From NCBI GenBank assembly GCA_022793995.1, contig JAAWDY010000033.1:62001-126000 (forward strand): 64,000 nt of DNA, read 5' to 3'. A model generated the notes under the pieces. The model was given only the letters and a program-made list of their open reading frames with translations. It had not been told where the DNA came from and searched no databases. The position numbers were made by a program, and so were the translations under genes. This document shows, one piece after another, positions 25,090-34,476 of the stretch (position 1 is the first letter of the stretch; each line of letters opens with the position of its first letter). The DNA is from Coprococcus sp. (GTDB lineage: Bacteria > Bacillota > Clostridia > Lachnospirales > Lachnospiraceae).

Positions 25090-27599
25090 TCAAAAAGTTT
25101 GCGGTTCGGGCTGGGGTGCTGACGGCAGTCTTTATCGCTGCGGTGATTGTGTTCAGCTACCTGACGAACCGGGGAAATACAGATATGAGCGCGGATATGG
25201 GAGGGGCGACCCTGCCCCGGCTCTCATTTACCACAGAGGGACATACCGTCAACCAGATTCCAGGCTATAAGAGGGATATGAGGATTACATCCATGCGGGA
25301 TACGGTCACTCCTGTCAATAATTTCCAGGTGGAGATGAACTTGGAGAAATATAACGCAGAGATTGAAAAAGTGACATGGCAGGTATATACCCTGGACGGA
25401 GGAGAATGCCTGCAGCAGGAAACGATCCGAAATCCAGGTGAGAAGGAAACACTAAGTTTCAAAGCCGAGGGGATGCTGGACGAAGAGAAGGTTCTTAAGG
25501 TGATCCTGCATCTGGCGGACGGGGAAGTTTTCTATTACACTCGGATCAAAGATTCTGATGATTGTAATTATAAGGCTTGTCTTGATTTTGCCAAAGAATT
25601 TCACGCGGCGGCCATGGGAGAGGGCGATGCCGAGAAGCTGGCAAACTATCTGGAGACGACGTCGGAAGGGAGCAGGGGCTCCTTCCAAAATGTGACGATC
25701 CACTCCAGCCCGGGGCAGGTGACCTGGGGAAACTTAGAGCCGAGGATGGAAGGCCACGCAAGATGGGAGATTAAGGAGTGTAACGCGGCGTATACCTCGA
25801 TCATGGTTTTCTATCAGGTACGGTGCCCGGGGTCCCCTGTGGATCCGGATGCGTTGTACAGTGTAAAAGAATTTTTCCGTGTCCGGGTATCGAAAGAGAA
25901 GATGTATCTGATGGACTACGACCGGACGATGAACCAGGTTTTTGACGGGGAGAACCATGCATTAAGTGCAAAAGGGGTTCAGCTTGGAATTGCCTCGGAA
26001 GATCTGGAATATCAGGCGAACTCGGATGGGACGATCGTTTCATTTGTACAGGATCACGAACTGTGGAATTATGACAAGACAGAGGACGAGATATCCCTAG
26101 TGTTTAGTTTCGCCGACGCGGAGAATGCCGATGAACGGAACCGGTACAACCGTCATGACATCCATATCGTATCTGTGGACAAAGATGGGAACACAGTATT
26201 CACTGTCTGCGGTTATATGAACCGGGGCAGCCACGAAGGGGAGACGGGCGTGGCTGTATACGAGTTTAATGCAGAGAAAAACTCGGTGGTGGAGCGGGCG
26301 TTCGTGCCGAGCTACAAAGGATATTATGTGATGAAGGAGGAGCTGGGTAAGTTTGTCTATTTCAGCGGCAAGAGCAAGAACCTATATGTCATGATGGATG
26401 GGACATTGTACGCGGTCGATATGGAGGCAGATACCCGGCAGGTGTTGGTAAGAGGGCTTGACGAGCCGCAGTATACCGCGTCGGCGGACGGGCATTTGAT
26501 CGCGTATCAGCATATCGGAGGGAGACTTGACGAGTCGCAGGAGATTACGGTGCTGAATCTTACGAACGGGAAGAGCTTCCAGGTGACCTCGCAGGGGGAA
26601 GAATACGTAAAGCCGATCGGATTTGTTAAGAGTGATTTTGTGTACGGGACTTTGCGCAGGTCGGACGCGGGAAGCACAGCGGCGGGGCAGGCTGTTTGTC
26701 CGATGTACCGGCTTGAGATCGTGGACCAGGAGCAAAAGGTCGTGAAAACATACGAGGCTCCAGCGACATATATCCTGGACGGCTATATCGAGGAGAATAT
26801 GGTGACTTTAAACCGGGTGTCAAAGAGCGGCGAGGTTTACACCGCGGTCACAGAGGATTATATTACGAACAATGAAAAGGAAGAGGAGGACGGCATTTAT
26901 CTGGAGTCCTACCAGGAAGAAGGGCTTGGAACGATGATGCGGCTGACTTTCTCGGAGGGGATACAGGATCAGGAGGCAAAGCTCTTAAAGCCCAAGCAAA
27001 CTCTGTCCGGAAAATCGGTGGATATCAGTTTCGATGAGGCGGAAATGTCCGGGAAATATTATGTCTATGCGAAAGGCGAGCTGCAAGGAGTATACGACAG
27101 GGCGGGCCAGGCAGTGCGCAGAGCGGATGAGCTGGAAGGGGTCGCGGTTTCTTCGCGTCAGGCTTATGTGTGGGAGCGCGGGAACAGACCGGCGATCTAT
27201 GAGGTCGAAGGGATGGAGAGGTTTAGGGCAGAAGAAGGCGAGAGTACATTGGAGGCGTGTCTACGGCAGATGCTAGATAAGGAAGGAGCAGAGGGCGCGG
27301 ATATAAAAGCTGAACTTCAAGACGGCAATGCGCCGGAGACGGTACTTAGCGCGCATATCCGCGGCGAAGGGCTGAATCTGACGGGCTGTAGCACAGAGGA
27401 GATACTCTATCACATCGGCAGGGGGACTCCGGTACTCGCTATGATACATCCCGACCATGCAGTCCTTCTAATCGGCTATAATAAGACGAATGTGGCGTAT
27501 CTTGACCCGTCAGACGGGGGGCGTTATTCTGTGACGATCGAGACAATGGAGAGTATGGTAAAAGAAAATGGAAATACCTTCGTGGGGTATGCAAAATAG
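25086..27599 (+). CDS. Large secreted or anchored protein with propeller-like middle and C39-like tail
   Basis: The 837-residue protein starts with one membrane segment (VLTAVFIAAVIVFSYLT) and is otherwise outside. The middle third contains repeated strand-rich units (for example KNLYVMMDGTLYAVDME, then GHLIAYQHIGG) consistent with a beta-propeller. The last 80 residues resemble a C39-like papain fold: RGTPVLAMIHPDHAVLLIGY and VAYLDPSDGG. The matching catalytic cysteine motif (CGPxS type) is not seen; only EACLRQML occupies that place, so the tail may be inactive. It overlaps the methyltransferase stop (ATGA), implying co-translation. The function is unknown. Confidence 0.7.
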   Translation: MIKKFAVRAGVLTAVFIAAVIVFSYLTNRGNTDMSADMGGATLPRLSFTTEGHTVNQIPGYKRDMRITSMRDTVTPVNNFQVEMNLEKYNAEIEKVTWQVYTLDGGECLQQETIRNPGEKETLSFKAEGMLDEEKVLKVILHLADGEVFYYTRIKDSDDCNYKACLDFAKEFHAAAMGEGDAEKLANYLETTSEGSRGSFQNVTIHSSPGQVTWGNLEPRMEGHARWEIKECNAAYTSIMVFYQVRCPGSPVDPDALYSVKEFFRVRVSKEKMYLMDYDRTMNQVFDGENHALSAKGVQLGIASEDLEYQANSDGTIVSFVQDHELWNYDKTEDEISLVFSFADAENADERNRYNRHDIHIVSVDKDGNTVFTVCGYMNRGSHEGETGVAVYEFNAEKNSVVERAFVPSYKGYYVMKEELGKFVYFSGKSKNLYVMMDGTLYAVDMEADTRQVLVRGLDEPQYTASADGHLIAYQHIGGRLDESQEITVLNLTNGKSFQVTSQGEEYVKPIGFVKSDFVYGTLRRSDAGSTAAGQAVCPMYRLEIVDQEQKVVKTYEAPATYILDGYIEENMVTLNRVSKSGEVYTAVTEDYITNNEKEEEDGIYLESYQEEGLGTMMRLTFSEGIQDQEAKLLKPKQTLSGKSVDISFDEAEMSGKYYVYAKGELQGVYDRAGQAVRRADELEGVAVSSRQAYVWERGNRPAIYEVEGMERFRAEEGESTLEACLRQMLDKEGAEGADIKAELQDGNAPETVLSAHIRGEGLNLTGCSTEEILYHIGRGTPVLAMIHPDHAVLLIGYNKTNVAYLDPSDGGRYSVTIETMESMVKENGNTFVGYAK

Positions 27600-27610
27600 G
27601 CAAAGACCGT

Positions 27611-28474
27611 TTATTTTGACAATACTTCGGCTCCATCCTCGGTAATCAGGACCATATATTCTACCTGGGCGGAAAGGCCGTCGTCTTCGGTGTAGACCGT
27701 CCAGCCGTTGTCCTCGTCTATAAAGAAATCAGGACCGCCTTCATTAACCATCGGTTCAATCGTAAAGATCATGCCCGGAACCAGGAGCATCTCGCTGCCC
27801 TTCGGGGCAACATAACTGACCCACGGCTCCTCGTGGAACGCAAGGCCGACTCCGTGCCCGCCGATCTCTTCCACGACAGAATATCCATTTGCCTGAGCGT
27901 GGGTGTTGATCGCGTCGGCGATATCTCCCAGATGGTTCCAGGGCTTCGCCTGCGCCAGGCCCAATTCTACACACTCGGCAGTGACATCCACCAGGCGGCG
28001 CGCCCGCTTGCTCACGTTCCCGATCAGGAACATACGGGAGGCGTCGGCATAATACCCATTTAAAATAGTAGAAACATCGACATTGACGATGTCGCCGTCC
28101 TCCAGGATGATGTTCTCATCCGGTATACCGTGACAGACTTCGTTATTGACGGAGGTACAGACACTTTTCGGAAAACCTTGATAGTTGAGGGGCGCCGGGA
28201 TCCCGCCGTGGGATACGGTAAAGTCATATACCAGACGGTCGATCTCTTCTGTATTCATTCCCGGACGGATGTGCGCGGCTACATGGTCGAGGACAGCGGT
28301 ATTGAGATCCGCGCTTTTTCGGATCTGCTCGATCTGCGGAATCGACTTCAAAATATCTCTCGTGGGAACGATCTCTCCCTGGTCCGCGTGCCGGGCGATC
28401 TCATTATCAATAGCAAGGTGGCACTTTTTGTATTTCTTGCCGCTGCCACACCAACAAAGCTTATTGCGTTCCAT
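27611..28474 (-). CDS. map: Methionine aminopeptidase, type I, with SEC-C zinc motif
   Basis: The 287-residue enzyme removes the first methionine from new proteins. An N-terminal SEC-C-type zinc motif (CWCGSGKKYKKCH) precedes the catalytic domain. The metal ligands are all seen: Asp in VNVDVSTI, Asp in YYADASRM, His in GGHGVGLAFHEEP, Glu in IEPMV and a last Glu in AQVEYMVL. The added zinc motif is a known form in Clostridia and may help ribosome contact. The gene converges on the preceding one with an 11-base gap and has its own promoter. Confidence 0.95.
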   Translation of the reverse strand: MERNKLCWCGSGKKYKKCHLAIDNEIARHADQGEIVPTRDILKSIPQIEQIRKSADLNTAVLDHVAAHIRPGMNTEEIDRLVYDFTVSHGGIPAPLNYQGFPKSVCTSVNNEVCHGIPDENIILEDGDIVNVDVSTILNGYYADASRMFLIGNVSKRARRLVDVTAECVELGLAQAKPWNHLGDIADAINTHAQANGYSVVEEIGGHGVGLAFHEEPWVSYVAPKGSEMLLVPGMIFTIEPMVNEGGPDFFIDEDNGWTVYTEDDGLSAQVEYMVLITEDGAEVLSK

Positions 28475-28515
28475 ATCATTACCTGACTTTCTTTTTCATT
28501 TTATACTCTCATCAT

Positions 28516-28543
28516 AGTATAACACTTCTTTAAAAAGAGTCAA
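28516..28543 (-). promoter_or_regulatory. Promoter of the methionine aminopeptidase gene
   Basis: On the minus strand, TTGACT (28538-28543) and TATACT (28516-28521) are 16 bases apart, about 40 bases before the start codon. Confidence 0.65.
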
Positions 28544-28570
28544 TGACTACTGTTTACGGTCAATGTTTTA

Positions 28571-28599
28571 TTGCTTTCTGGCAGAAAAAGGGGCATAAT
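28571..28599 (+). promoter_or_regulatory. Promoter of the ATP-grasp pair
   Basis: TTGCTT (28571-28576) and CATAAT (28594-28599) are 17 bases apart, about 30 bases before the start codon. Confidence 0.55.
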
Positions 28600-28631
28600 A
28601 GTACAAAACAATAGAGGGAAGGATTTAGAAG

Positions 28632-29510
28632 ATGCTTGGCTGGTTGATCGTAAACGCATATGTAAAAAGTGAAAAGTTTGAGGAGATCTTCTGCATGCTG
28701 ATTCAGGCAGGGGAGCGGCAGGGCTGTAAGATCGAGCGGTATACAAATGAGGAAGTTTGGCTCATGGCGGCGCGGCGCGGGTATGACCTTAGCGAAGAGG
28801 CGCAAGATGTGGGTTTTGTTATTTTCTGGGATAAAGATGTAAAGCTGGCAAGGATGCTGGAGCGGCAGGGAATGCGTTTGTTTAATTCTGCCGAAGGTAT
28901 CGCCGTCTGCGATGATAAGGCCGAGACTCATATTGCCCTTTTGAACCAGGGGATCCGGATGCCGAAGGTATATTTTGGACCAAAGACATTTCGGACGGAC
29001 GAGTGCCCTTGTATGGACTACTATCTGGCGGCGGCCAAGGATATGGGATACCCTTGTATTCTGAAAGAGTGTTTCGGCTCGTTCGGGCAGCAGGTTTATC
29101 TTGTGCATAATAAGGAAGAGCTGGTATCTGTCGTTCGATCTGTATTTCCGAGGAATTTTTTCCTTCAGGAATATATTGCGTCCTCCCGCGGAAGGGATAT
29201 CAGGATACATGTTGCCGGAGATCGGGCGGTCGCGGCGATGTACCGTTATAATCCGTCAGATTTCAGGGCGAATCTAACCAACGGCGGGAAGATGAAACCT
29301 TATGAACCAAATGCACGGCAGGAGGAGATGGCGCTTAAGGTCTGCCGGATCCTGGGGCTGGATTTCGCGGGGATCGACATCCTCTTTGGGGAAGGGGACG
29401 AGCCTGTGTTCTGTGAGGCAAATTCCAACGCGCATTTCAAAAATCTATACGACTGTACGGGAATTAATGTGGCGGATGATATCATTGCACATATACTTGG
29501 CATGGAATAA
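28632..29510 (+). CDS. RimK-like ATP-grasp ligase, first of a tandem pair
   Basis: The 292-residue protein has the ATP-grasp layout. A central lysine loop (YPCILKECFGSFGQQVYLV), FLQEYIASSRGRDIRIHV for the adenine-binding hinge, and late metal residues (FAGIDILFGE, then FCEANSN) place it with RimK-type ligases, which join an amino acid to a carboxylate using ATP. The first 90 residues are a preATP-grasp-like domain. It starts at 28632, 13 bases after the GAGGGAAGG ribosome binding site. The substrate is unknown. The downstream gene is a divergent paralogue. Confidence 0.85.
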   Translation: MLGWLIVNAYVKSEKFEEIFCMLIQAGERQGCKIERYTNEEVWLMAARRGYDLSEEAQDVGFVIFWDKDVKLARMLERQGMRLFNSAEGIAVCDDKAETHIALLNQGIRMPKVYFGPKTFRTDECPCMDYYLAAAKDMGYPCILKECFGSFGQQVYLVHNKEELVSVVRSVFPRNFFLQEYIASSRGRDIRIHVAGDRAVAAMYRYNPSDFRANLTNGGKMKPYEPNARQEEMALKVCRILGLDFAGIDILFGEGDEPVFCEANSNAHFKNLYDCTGINVADDIIAHILGME

Positions 29511-29537
29511 TGAGAATGTTTTTGCGGGGGTCGGAGT

Positions 29538-30371
29538 ATGGCTGTGTGGTGGCTGTTGTATGACAAGAGGGACATTGAGCGGAACAAAGAATATATCGGC
29601 ATGTATTTCACAGCATGTCGGCAGCGGGGGATTTCCCTTACGTTGATGACAGAAGAGGATTTGTCGGTCAGTGTGTCGAATACAAGAACTATTTTTATGA
29701 ACCGGGGAGAGGAGCTGGATTTCCCGGATGCGGTCATGAACCGGACCCGGAGCTTTCATCTAGCAAAGCGGCTGGAACTTCTGGGCTGCAGGGTATTCAA
29801 CAATTCTGACGTGACCCTCTTGGGAAACGATAAGGAGCTGGCGCTTTCTTATGTGAAAGGCCTGGGGATTGATATCATGCCCTATCGCGCCGGGGCAGAC
29901 TTTGGTTTTGATAGGTTTCCCTGTGTGATGAAGAGTGTGGACGGGCATGGCGGGACGGAAGTATTTTGGGTAGACGGAAGAGAGACATTTGCCAGCCTTC
30001 GCGGGAAATTTCCGGGAAGGCGGTGCATTTGGCAAGAGCCGGCAGCGGATATCGGGAAGGATCTCCGGGTGTATGTGATCGGAAATCAGGTCGTCGCGTC
30101 GATGCTCCGCACGTCAAAGACGGATTTTAGAAGTAATTTCTGCCTTGGCGGGGAAGCCCATCCGTACCGTCTTTTACCGGAGGAAGAGAAGATCGTCGGC
30201 CGGATATTGGAATCTTTGCGTATCGATTTCGGGGGGATTGATTTTATTTTTCATCAGGGGAAGCTGATTTTTAATGAAATCGAGGACGTGGTGGGGGCAA
30301 GAATGCTGTATGCTTACACGGATATGGATGTGGTAGAGCTTTTTGTTTCCCATATTTTAGAAAATATGTAA
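29538..30371 (+). CDS. RimK-like ATP-grasp ligase, second of a tandem pair
   Basis: This 277-residue paralogue shares the ATP-grasp pattern of its neighbour: FPCVMKSVDGHGGTEVFWV for the nucleotide loop, IWQEPAADIGKDLRVYVIG for the hinge, FGGIDFIF and IFNEIEDVVGARML for metal binding. The N of the usual NxN metal motif is changed to EIED here, which may affect activity. It starts 28 bases after the first copy, so the pair is probably co-transcribed. Two such ligases could act in succession or as a heteromer on one acceptor. No peptide or carrier partner is seen nearby. Confidence 0.85.
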   Translation: MAVWWLLYDKRDIERNKEYIGMYFTACRQRGISLTLMTEEDLSVSVSNTRTIFMNRGEELDFPDAVMNRTRSFHLAKRLELLGCRVFNNSDVTLLGNDKELALSYVKGLGIDIMPYRAGADFGFDRFPCVMKSVDGHGGTEVFWVDGRETFASLRGKFPGRRCIWQEPAADIGKDLRVYVIGNQVVASMLRTSKTDFRSNFCLGGEAHPYRLLPEEEKIVGRILESLRIDFGGIDFIFHQGKLIFNEIEDVVGARMLYAYTDMDVVELFVSHILENM

Positions 30372-30412
30372 AATAAATTTGTTTTCATGTTATCAACAGA
30401 CGGAGCGGGGTG

Positions 30413-30441
30413 TTGACTTCAAGGTTCAGTCTGTTTATAAT
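30413..30441 (+). promoter_or_regulatory. Strong vegetative promoter before the HD-GYP/GGDEF gene
   Basis: TTGACT (30413-30418) and TATAAT (30436-30441) with a 17-base spacer. No cyclic-di-GMP riboswitch was recognised in the leader of about 80 bases that follows. Confidence 0.75.
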
Positions 30442-30528
30442 GATAATAGGGTTACTGTGAATAGCAGCCAATAGAAAGAAAAATGTGTCTTACGAGTGTA
30501 ACAAATGTATTTCAAAGAAAGGATTTTT

Positions 30529-32598
30529 ATGAGCGAACAGGAAAATTTGTCTGCAAGAAAAAAGATTCTAATTGTCGATGATTCGGAGATGAACCGTTCT
30601 CTGCTGTCGGATATACTCTGCAGTGAGTACGATATCCTTGAAGCGGAAAATGGAATGGAAGCGTCAGCGATTTTACATAGTCATGAACAGGATATCGCAG
30701 TTATGCTTCTCGATATCGTCATGCCTGTCATGGACGGGTTCGAGATGCTGGATGTTATGAACAAAAACGGGTGGATCAAGAGTATACCGGTCATTATGAT
30801 TTCAGCGGAGGCGGCGTCCGCGTATGTGGACAGAGCCTACGACTTGGGTGTGCACGATTACATCAGCCGTCCTTTTGACGAAAGGACGGTACGCAGGCGT
30901 GTGATCAATACGATCATGCTTTCGGCAAAACAAAAAGAGCTTGTGAATATGGTGACGGAACAGATTGTTGAGAAAGAGCGTGATAATCGGATTATGGTGG
31001 AAATTCTTTCTAACATTGTAGAGTTCCGTAACGGAGAGAGCGGGCTTCATGTGCTTCATATCCGTACTCTTACCGACTTGATACTCAGGAGACTTTTGGA
31101 GAAAACGGACAAATACAATATTTCCAGGAAGGATATTCCGTTGATCTGTAATGCGTCAGCGCTCCATGATATCGGGAAGATCTCGATACCGAGCAAGATA
31201 CTCAATAAGCCGGGGCGACTGACGTCCGAAGAGTATGAGATTATGAAAACGCATTCAGCGGAAGGGGCGCGGATACTCAGGGATATTCCCATGAGGGAGC
31301 AGGAGCCTTTGATCGAGATGGGATATCGGATCTGCAGATGGCATCATGAGCGGTATGACGGAAAGGGATATCCGGACGGCCTCAAAGGGGAAGAGATTCC
31401 GATTGAGGCACAGGTCGTGGCGCTTGCTGATGTCTATGACGCGCTTACGAGTAAGCGTGTATATAAGGACGCTTACTCCCATGAGAAGGCGGTAGATATG
31501 ATCCTGAACGGCGAGTGCGGGACGTTTAATCCCATCCTCATGGAATGCCTGAAGGATATTTCTTCTACTTTGAAGACAGAATTTGCTTCTCTTGTGGTTG
31601 AAAAGAATAAAGAGATGGAAATGATGGACACCGTAGAGCAGATCATGGAGAGAGGCGAACTGGATGTGTCTGAGAGGACGCTAAAACTCTTGGAACATGA
31701 GCGGATGAAGTCCAGGTTCTACGCGGATATGTCCCGTGAGATTCAATTTGAATATACGGTCACCCCGGAGATGATGATCCTTTCCGAATGGGGGGCGGGG
31801 TATCTGGGGATGCCCGAGACCATCATCAATCCAAGAGGGGAAGATTTCGGTAAAAAGATATTCGGCGGGGATGATTTTGAGATTCTGCTGACGAGAACGA
31901 AAAATGCGCCCAAAGAAAGCCCGGTCATTGAAGGCACGTATCTTCTGAATATCAAGGGGCAGGAAAGATGGAGCAAGGTGATTACGCGTTCCATCTGGGA
32001 AGGCGAGACGCCGGAATATACCGGTGCGATCGGAAAGATTGTTGATATTAACGACGATCTGGAAAAGATAAACCGTTTGGAGAAGATGGCGTCCAGGGAC
32101 TCTCTGACCGGAATTTTGAACCATAGGGCGGCGAAGGCGCGGATCAATACGATTCTTGCCAGAGGAAAACAGGACAAAGACTATATCTTTTGCATGTTCG
32201 ACCTGGATAAATTCAAAATGGCAAACGACAATTACGGGCACCTTTTTGGAGATGAAGTGCTGAAATATGTGGCGGAGACGCTTGTGGAGTGCACGCGAAG
32301 CTCAGATATCGTTGCCAGGATGGGCGGAGATGAATTTTTGATCTTTATGGAATATACAAGAGATATGGAACCGCAGGTAAAGCGTATTTTCCAGAATTTG
32401 TGCGGCCAGTACAAGGACTTCCCGATCCGTATCAGTATGGGGGTCGGCTGTGCGAAGGACTGCGGCGGAGACTACGACAGGCTTTTCCATATGGCGGATG
32501 CTGCGATGTATGTAGTAAAGCAAAACGGGCGGAACGGCTATCGAATCTACAGCGAAGAGATGGAAGCGGCGTTGAACGAGACGTCCGAGGGAAAGTAA
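30529..32598 (+). CDS. Response regulator with HD-GYP and GGDEF domains
   Basis: The 689-residue protein combines three modules. A receiver domain has its phosphoacceptor aspartate in VMLLDIVMPVMDG. An HD-GYP phosphodiesterase has HDIGK and a full HERYDGKGYPDG motif. After a PAS-like linker, a C-terminal diguanylate cyclase carries MGGDEF, with an inhibitory RSSD site five residues before it. It can thus in principle both make and break cyclic di-GMP under phosphorylation control. The start ATG at 30529 follows GAAAGG; an ATG at 30505 adds eight residues. The HPt gene 28 bases downstream is a likely phosphodonor partner. Confidence 0.93.
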   Translation: MSEQENLSARKKILIVDDSEMNRSLLSDILCSEYDILEAENGMEASAILHSHEQDIAVMLLDIVMPVMDGFEMLDVMNKNGWIKSIPVIMISAEAASAYVDRAYDLGVHDYISRPFDERTVRRRVINTIMLSAKQKELVNMVTEQIVEKERDNRIMVEILSNIVEFRNGESGLHVLHIRTLTDLILRRLLEKTDKYNISRKDIPLICNASALHDIGKISIPSKILNKPGRLTSEEYEIMKTHSAEGARILRDIPMREQEPLIEMGYRICRWHHERYDGKGYPDGLKGEEIPIEAQVVALADVYDALTSKRVYKDAYSHEKAVDMILNGECGTFNPILMECLKDISSTLKTEFASLVVEKNKEMEMMDTVEQIMERGELDVSERTLKLLEHERMKSRFYADMSREIQFEYTVTPEMMILSEWGAGYLGMPETIINPRGEDFGKKIFGGDDFEILLTRTKNAPKESPVIEGTYLLNIKGQERWSKVITRSIWEGETPEYTGAIGKIVDINDDLEKINRLEKMASRDSLTGILNHRAAKARINTILARGKQDKDYIFCMFDLDKFKMANDNYGHLFGDEVLKYVAETLVECTRSSDIVARMGGDEFLIFMEYTRDMEPQVKRIFQNLCGQYKDFPIRISMGVGCAKDCGGDYDRLFHMADAAMYVVKQNGRNGYRIYSEEMEAALNETSEGK

Positions 32599-32626
32599 AT
32601 AAAAAGGAAGGTAAAAGGTAAGGAAT

Positions 32627-32983
32627 ATGACGGTAAAAGAATGTTATGACGCAATGGGCGCGGATTACGATGACGTAATGGCACGTCTGCGTAAAGACGA
32701 CAGAGTACAGAAATTTTTACTTAAAGTCCTGGACGATAAAAGCTATACGCTTTTGATCGATTCCGTGGAGGAGAGGAATATTCCCGAAGCATTCAGGGCG
32801 GCGCATACGCTAAAAGGTGTGTGCCAGAATCTGTCGCTTACAAAGCTTTATAAATCGGCGAGCGTTCTGTCCGATGTACTGAGGGACAGGGAAGATTACA
32901 GAGAGGATATTGAACCGGCGCTTGCGCAGGTGAAACAGGACTATGACGAGATGATCGGATACATCAGGGAGCTTGCCGGGTAG
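32627..32983 (+). CDS. Histidine phosphotransfer (HPt) protein
   Basis: This 118-residue helical protein has the HPt motif AFRAAHTLKGVCQNL with the phospho-accepting histidine at residue 60. HPt proteins pass phosphoryl groups between hybrid kinases and response regulators. No hybrid kinase is encoded beside it, so the donor must be elsewhere. It follows the HD-GYP/GGDEF regulator directly and is probably co-transcribed, so that regulator is the best acceptor candidate. Confidence 0.9.
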   Translation: MTVKECYDAMGADYDDVMARLRKDDRVQKFLLKVLDDKSYTLLIDSVEERNIPEAFRAAHTLKGVCQNLSLTKLYKSASVLSDVLRDREDYREDIEPALAQVKQDYDEMIGYIRELAG

Positions 32984-33057
32984 ACAGAGTATTTGTGAAT
33001 CTATACCCACGATGAACCTGCCAGAAGATCACGAAAAGAAAAAGGAGGGGATATAAT

Positions 33058-34437
33058 ATGAGCGAAGAAAAGAAAATCCCATACAAAATCTACCTGGAGG
33101 AAAGCGAAATGCCCAAACAGTGGTATAATGTGCGCGCGGATATGAAGAATAAACCGGCGCCGCTTTTGAATCCAGGTACGTTAGAGCCAATGACGTTCGA
33201 GGAGCTTAGGGGAGTGTTCTGCGATGAATTGGCAAAACAGGAGCTTGATGATACGACTCCGTATATTGATATTCCGCAAGAGATACGGGATTTTTATAAG
33301 ATGTACCGGCCTTCGCCTTTAGTGCGTGCATACTGCCTTGAGAAGGCGCTTGATACGCCAGCTAAGATTTATTATAAATTCGAGGGGAACAATACGTCGG
33401 GAAGCCATAAGCTGAATTCAGCGATCGCACAGGCATATTATGCAAAAAAGCAAGGACTTAAGGGCGTGACTACGGAAACTGGAGCAGGGCAATGGGGTAC
33501 GGCGCTTTCTATGGCCTGCGCGTATTTGGACCTGGATTGCGAGGTTTACATGGTGAAGTGCTCTTATGAGCAGAAACCGTTCCGCCGCGAGGTGATGAGG
33601 ACTTACGGTGCGAAGGTGACGCCGTCGCCGTCGGATCAGACGCAGGTAGGACAAAAGATTCTGGAAGAATTTCCTGGAACCTCGGGAAGCCTGGGATGCG
33701 CTATATCTGAGGCTGTGGAGGCGGCAACCTCAAAGGAGGGATATCGTTATGTGCTTGGGTCTGTACTTTCTCAGGTGCTCCTTCATCAGTCGGTCATTGG
33801 ACTGGAAGCCAAAGCGGCGCTTGATAAGTATCAGATCAAACCGGATATGATCATTGGATGTGCGGGAGGCGGTTCCAACCTGGGCGGCCTGATTTCTCCG
33901 TTTGCCGGCGAGATGCTGAGGGGCGAGGCAAATTACCGCATCATTGCAGTAGAACCGGCAAGCTGCCCGAGCCTAACGCGTGGAAAATATGCGTACGATT
34001 TCTGTGATACGGGAATGGTGTGCCCTCTGGCTAAGATGTATACTCTGGGAAGCGGATTTATCCCGTCTGCGAATCATGCAGGAGGACTTCGCTATCATGG
34101 CATGAGTTCCGTTGTTTCTCAGCTTTACGAAGATAAGATGATTGAGGCTGTTTCCGTTGAGCAGACAGCGGTATTCGCAGCGGCAGAGCAGTTTGCAAGG
34201 GTGGAAGGGATCCTTCCGGCGCCGGAGAGCAGTCATGCGATCCGTGTGGCGATCGACGAGGCGATGAAATGTAAAGAGACCGGGGAAGAGAAGACAATCG
34301 TCTTCGGGCTGACTGGTACCGGATATTTTGATATGGTGGCCTACGAGAAATATAATAATGGGGAAATGAGCGATTATATCCCGACCGACGAGGAACTGGA
34401 GAAAGGGTTCGCAGGGCTGCCGAAGGTCGATCTGTAA
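33058..34437 (+). CDS. TrpB2-type tryptophan synthase beta-like enzyme
   Basis: The 459-residue PLP enzyme matches the TrpB2 subgroup, which is longer than classical TrpB. The PLP lysine is Lys118 in GNNTSGSHKLN, the phosphate loop is CAGGGSNLGG, and the catalytic glutamate lies in TTETGAGQWG. TrpB joins indole and serine to tryptophan; TrpB2 proteins often lack a TrpA partner and may salvage free indole or act as serine deaminases. No other trp gene is nearby, and no T-box was seen in the 74 bases upstream. The start ATG at 33058 follows AAGGAGGGG. Confidence 0.9.
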   Translation: MSEEKKIPYKIYLEESEMPKQWYNVRADMKNKPAPLLNPGTLEPMTFEELRGVFCDELAKQELDDTTPYIDIPQEIRDFYKMYRPSPLVRAYCLEKALDTPAKIYYKFEGNNTSGSHKLNSAIAQAYYAKKQGLKGVTTETGAGQWGTALSMACAYLDLDCEVYMVKCSYEQKPFRREVMRTYGAKVTPSPSDQTQVGQKILEEFPGTSGSLGCAISEAVEAATSKEGYRYVLGSVLSQVLLHQSVIGLEAKAALDKYQIKPDMIIGCAGGGSNLGGLISPFAGEMLRGEANYRIIAVEPASCPSLTRGKYAYDFCDTGMVCPLAKMYTLGSGFIPSANHAGGLRYHGMSSVVSQLYEDKMIEAVSVEQTAVFAAAEQFARVEGILPAPESSHAIRVAIDEAMKCKETGEEKTIVFGLTGTGYFDMVAYEKYNNGEMSDYIPTDEELEKGFAGLPKVDL

Positions 34438-34450
34438 AAGATCAGTTGAT

Positions 34451-34476
34451 TTAGGAAAATACTGGATTTTACCTAA
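34451..34476 (+). terminator. Weak terminator after the TrpB2-type gene
   Basis: TTAGGAAAAT and ATTTTACCTAA pair with one bulged base around ACTGG, followed some bases later by a T run. The stem is AT-rich and of modest strength. Confidence 0.45.

Noticed and set aside
30442..30528. Cyclic-di-GMP riboswitch before the HD-GYP/GGDEF gene
   Set aside because: The leader is short and I could not recognise the conserved core of either known class.
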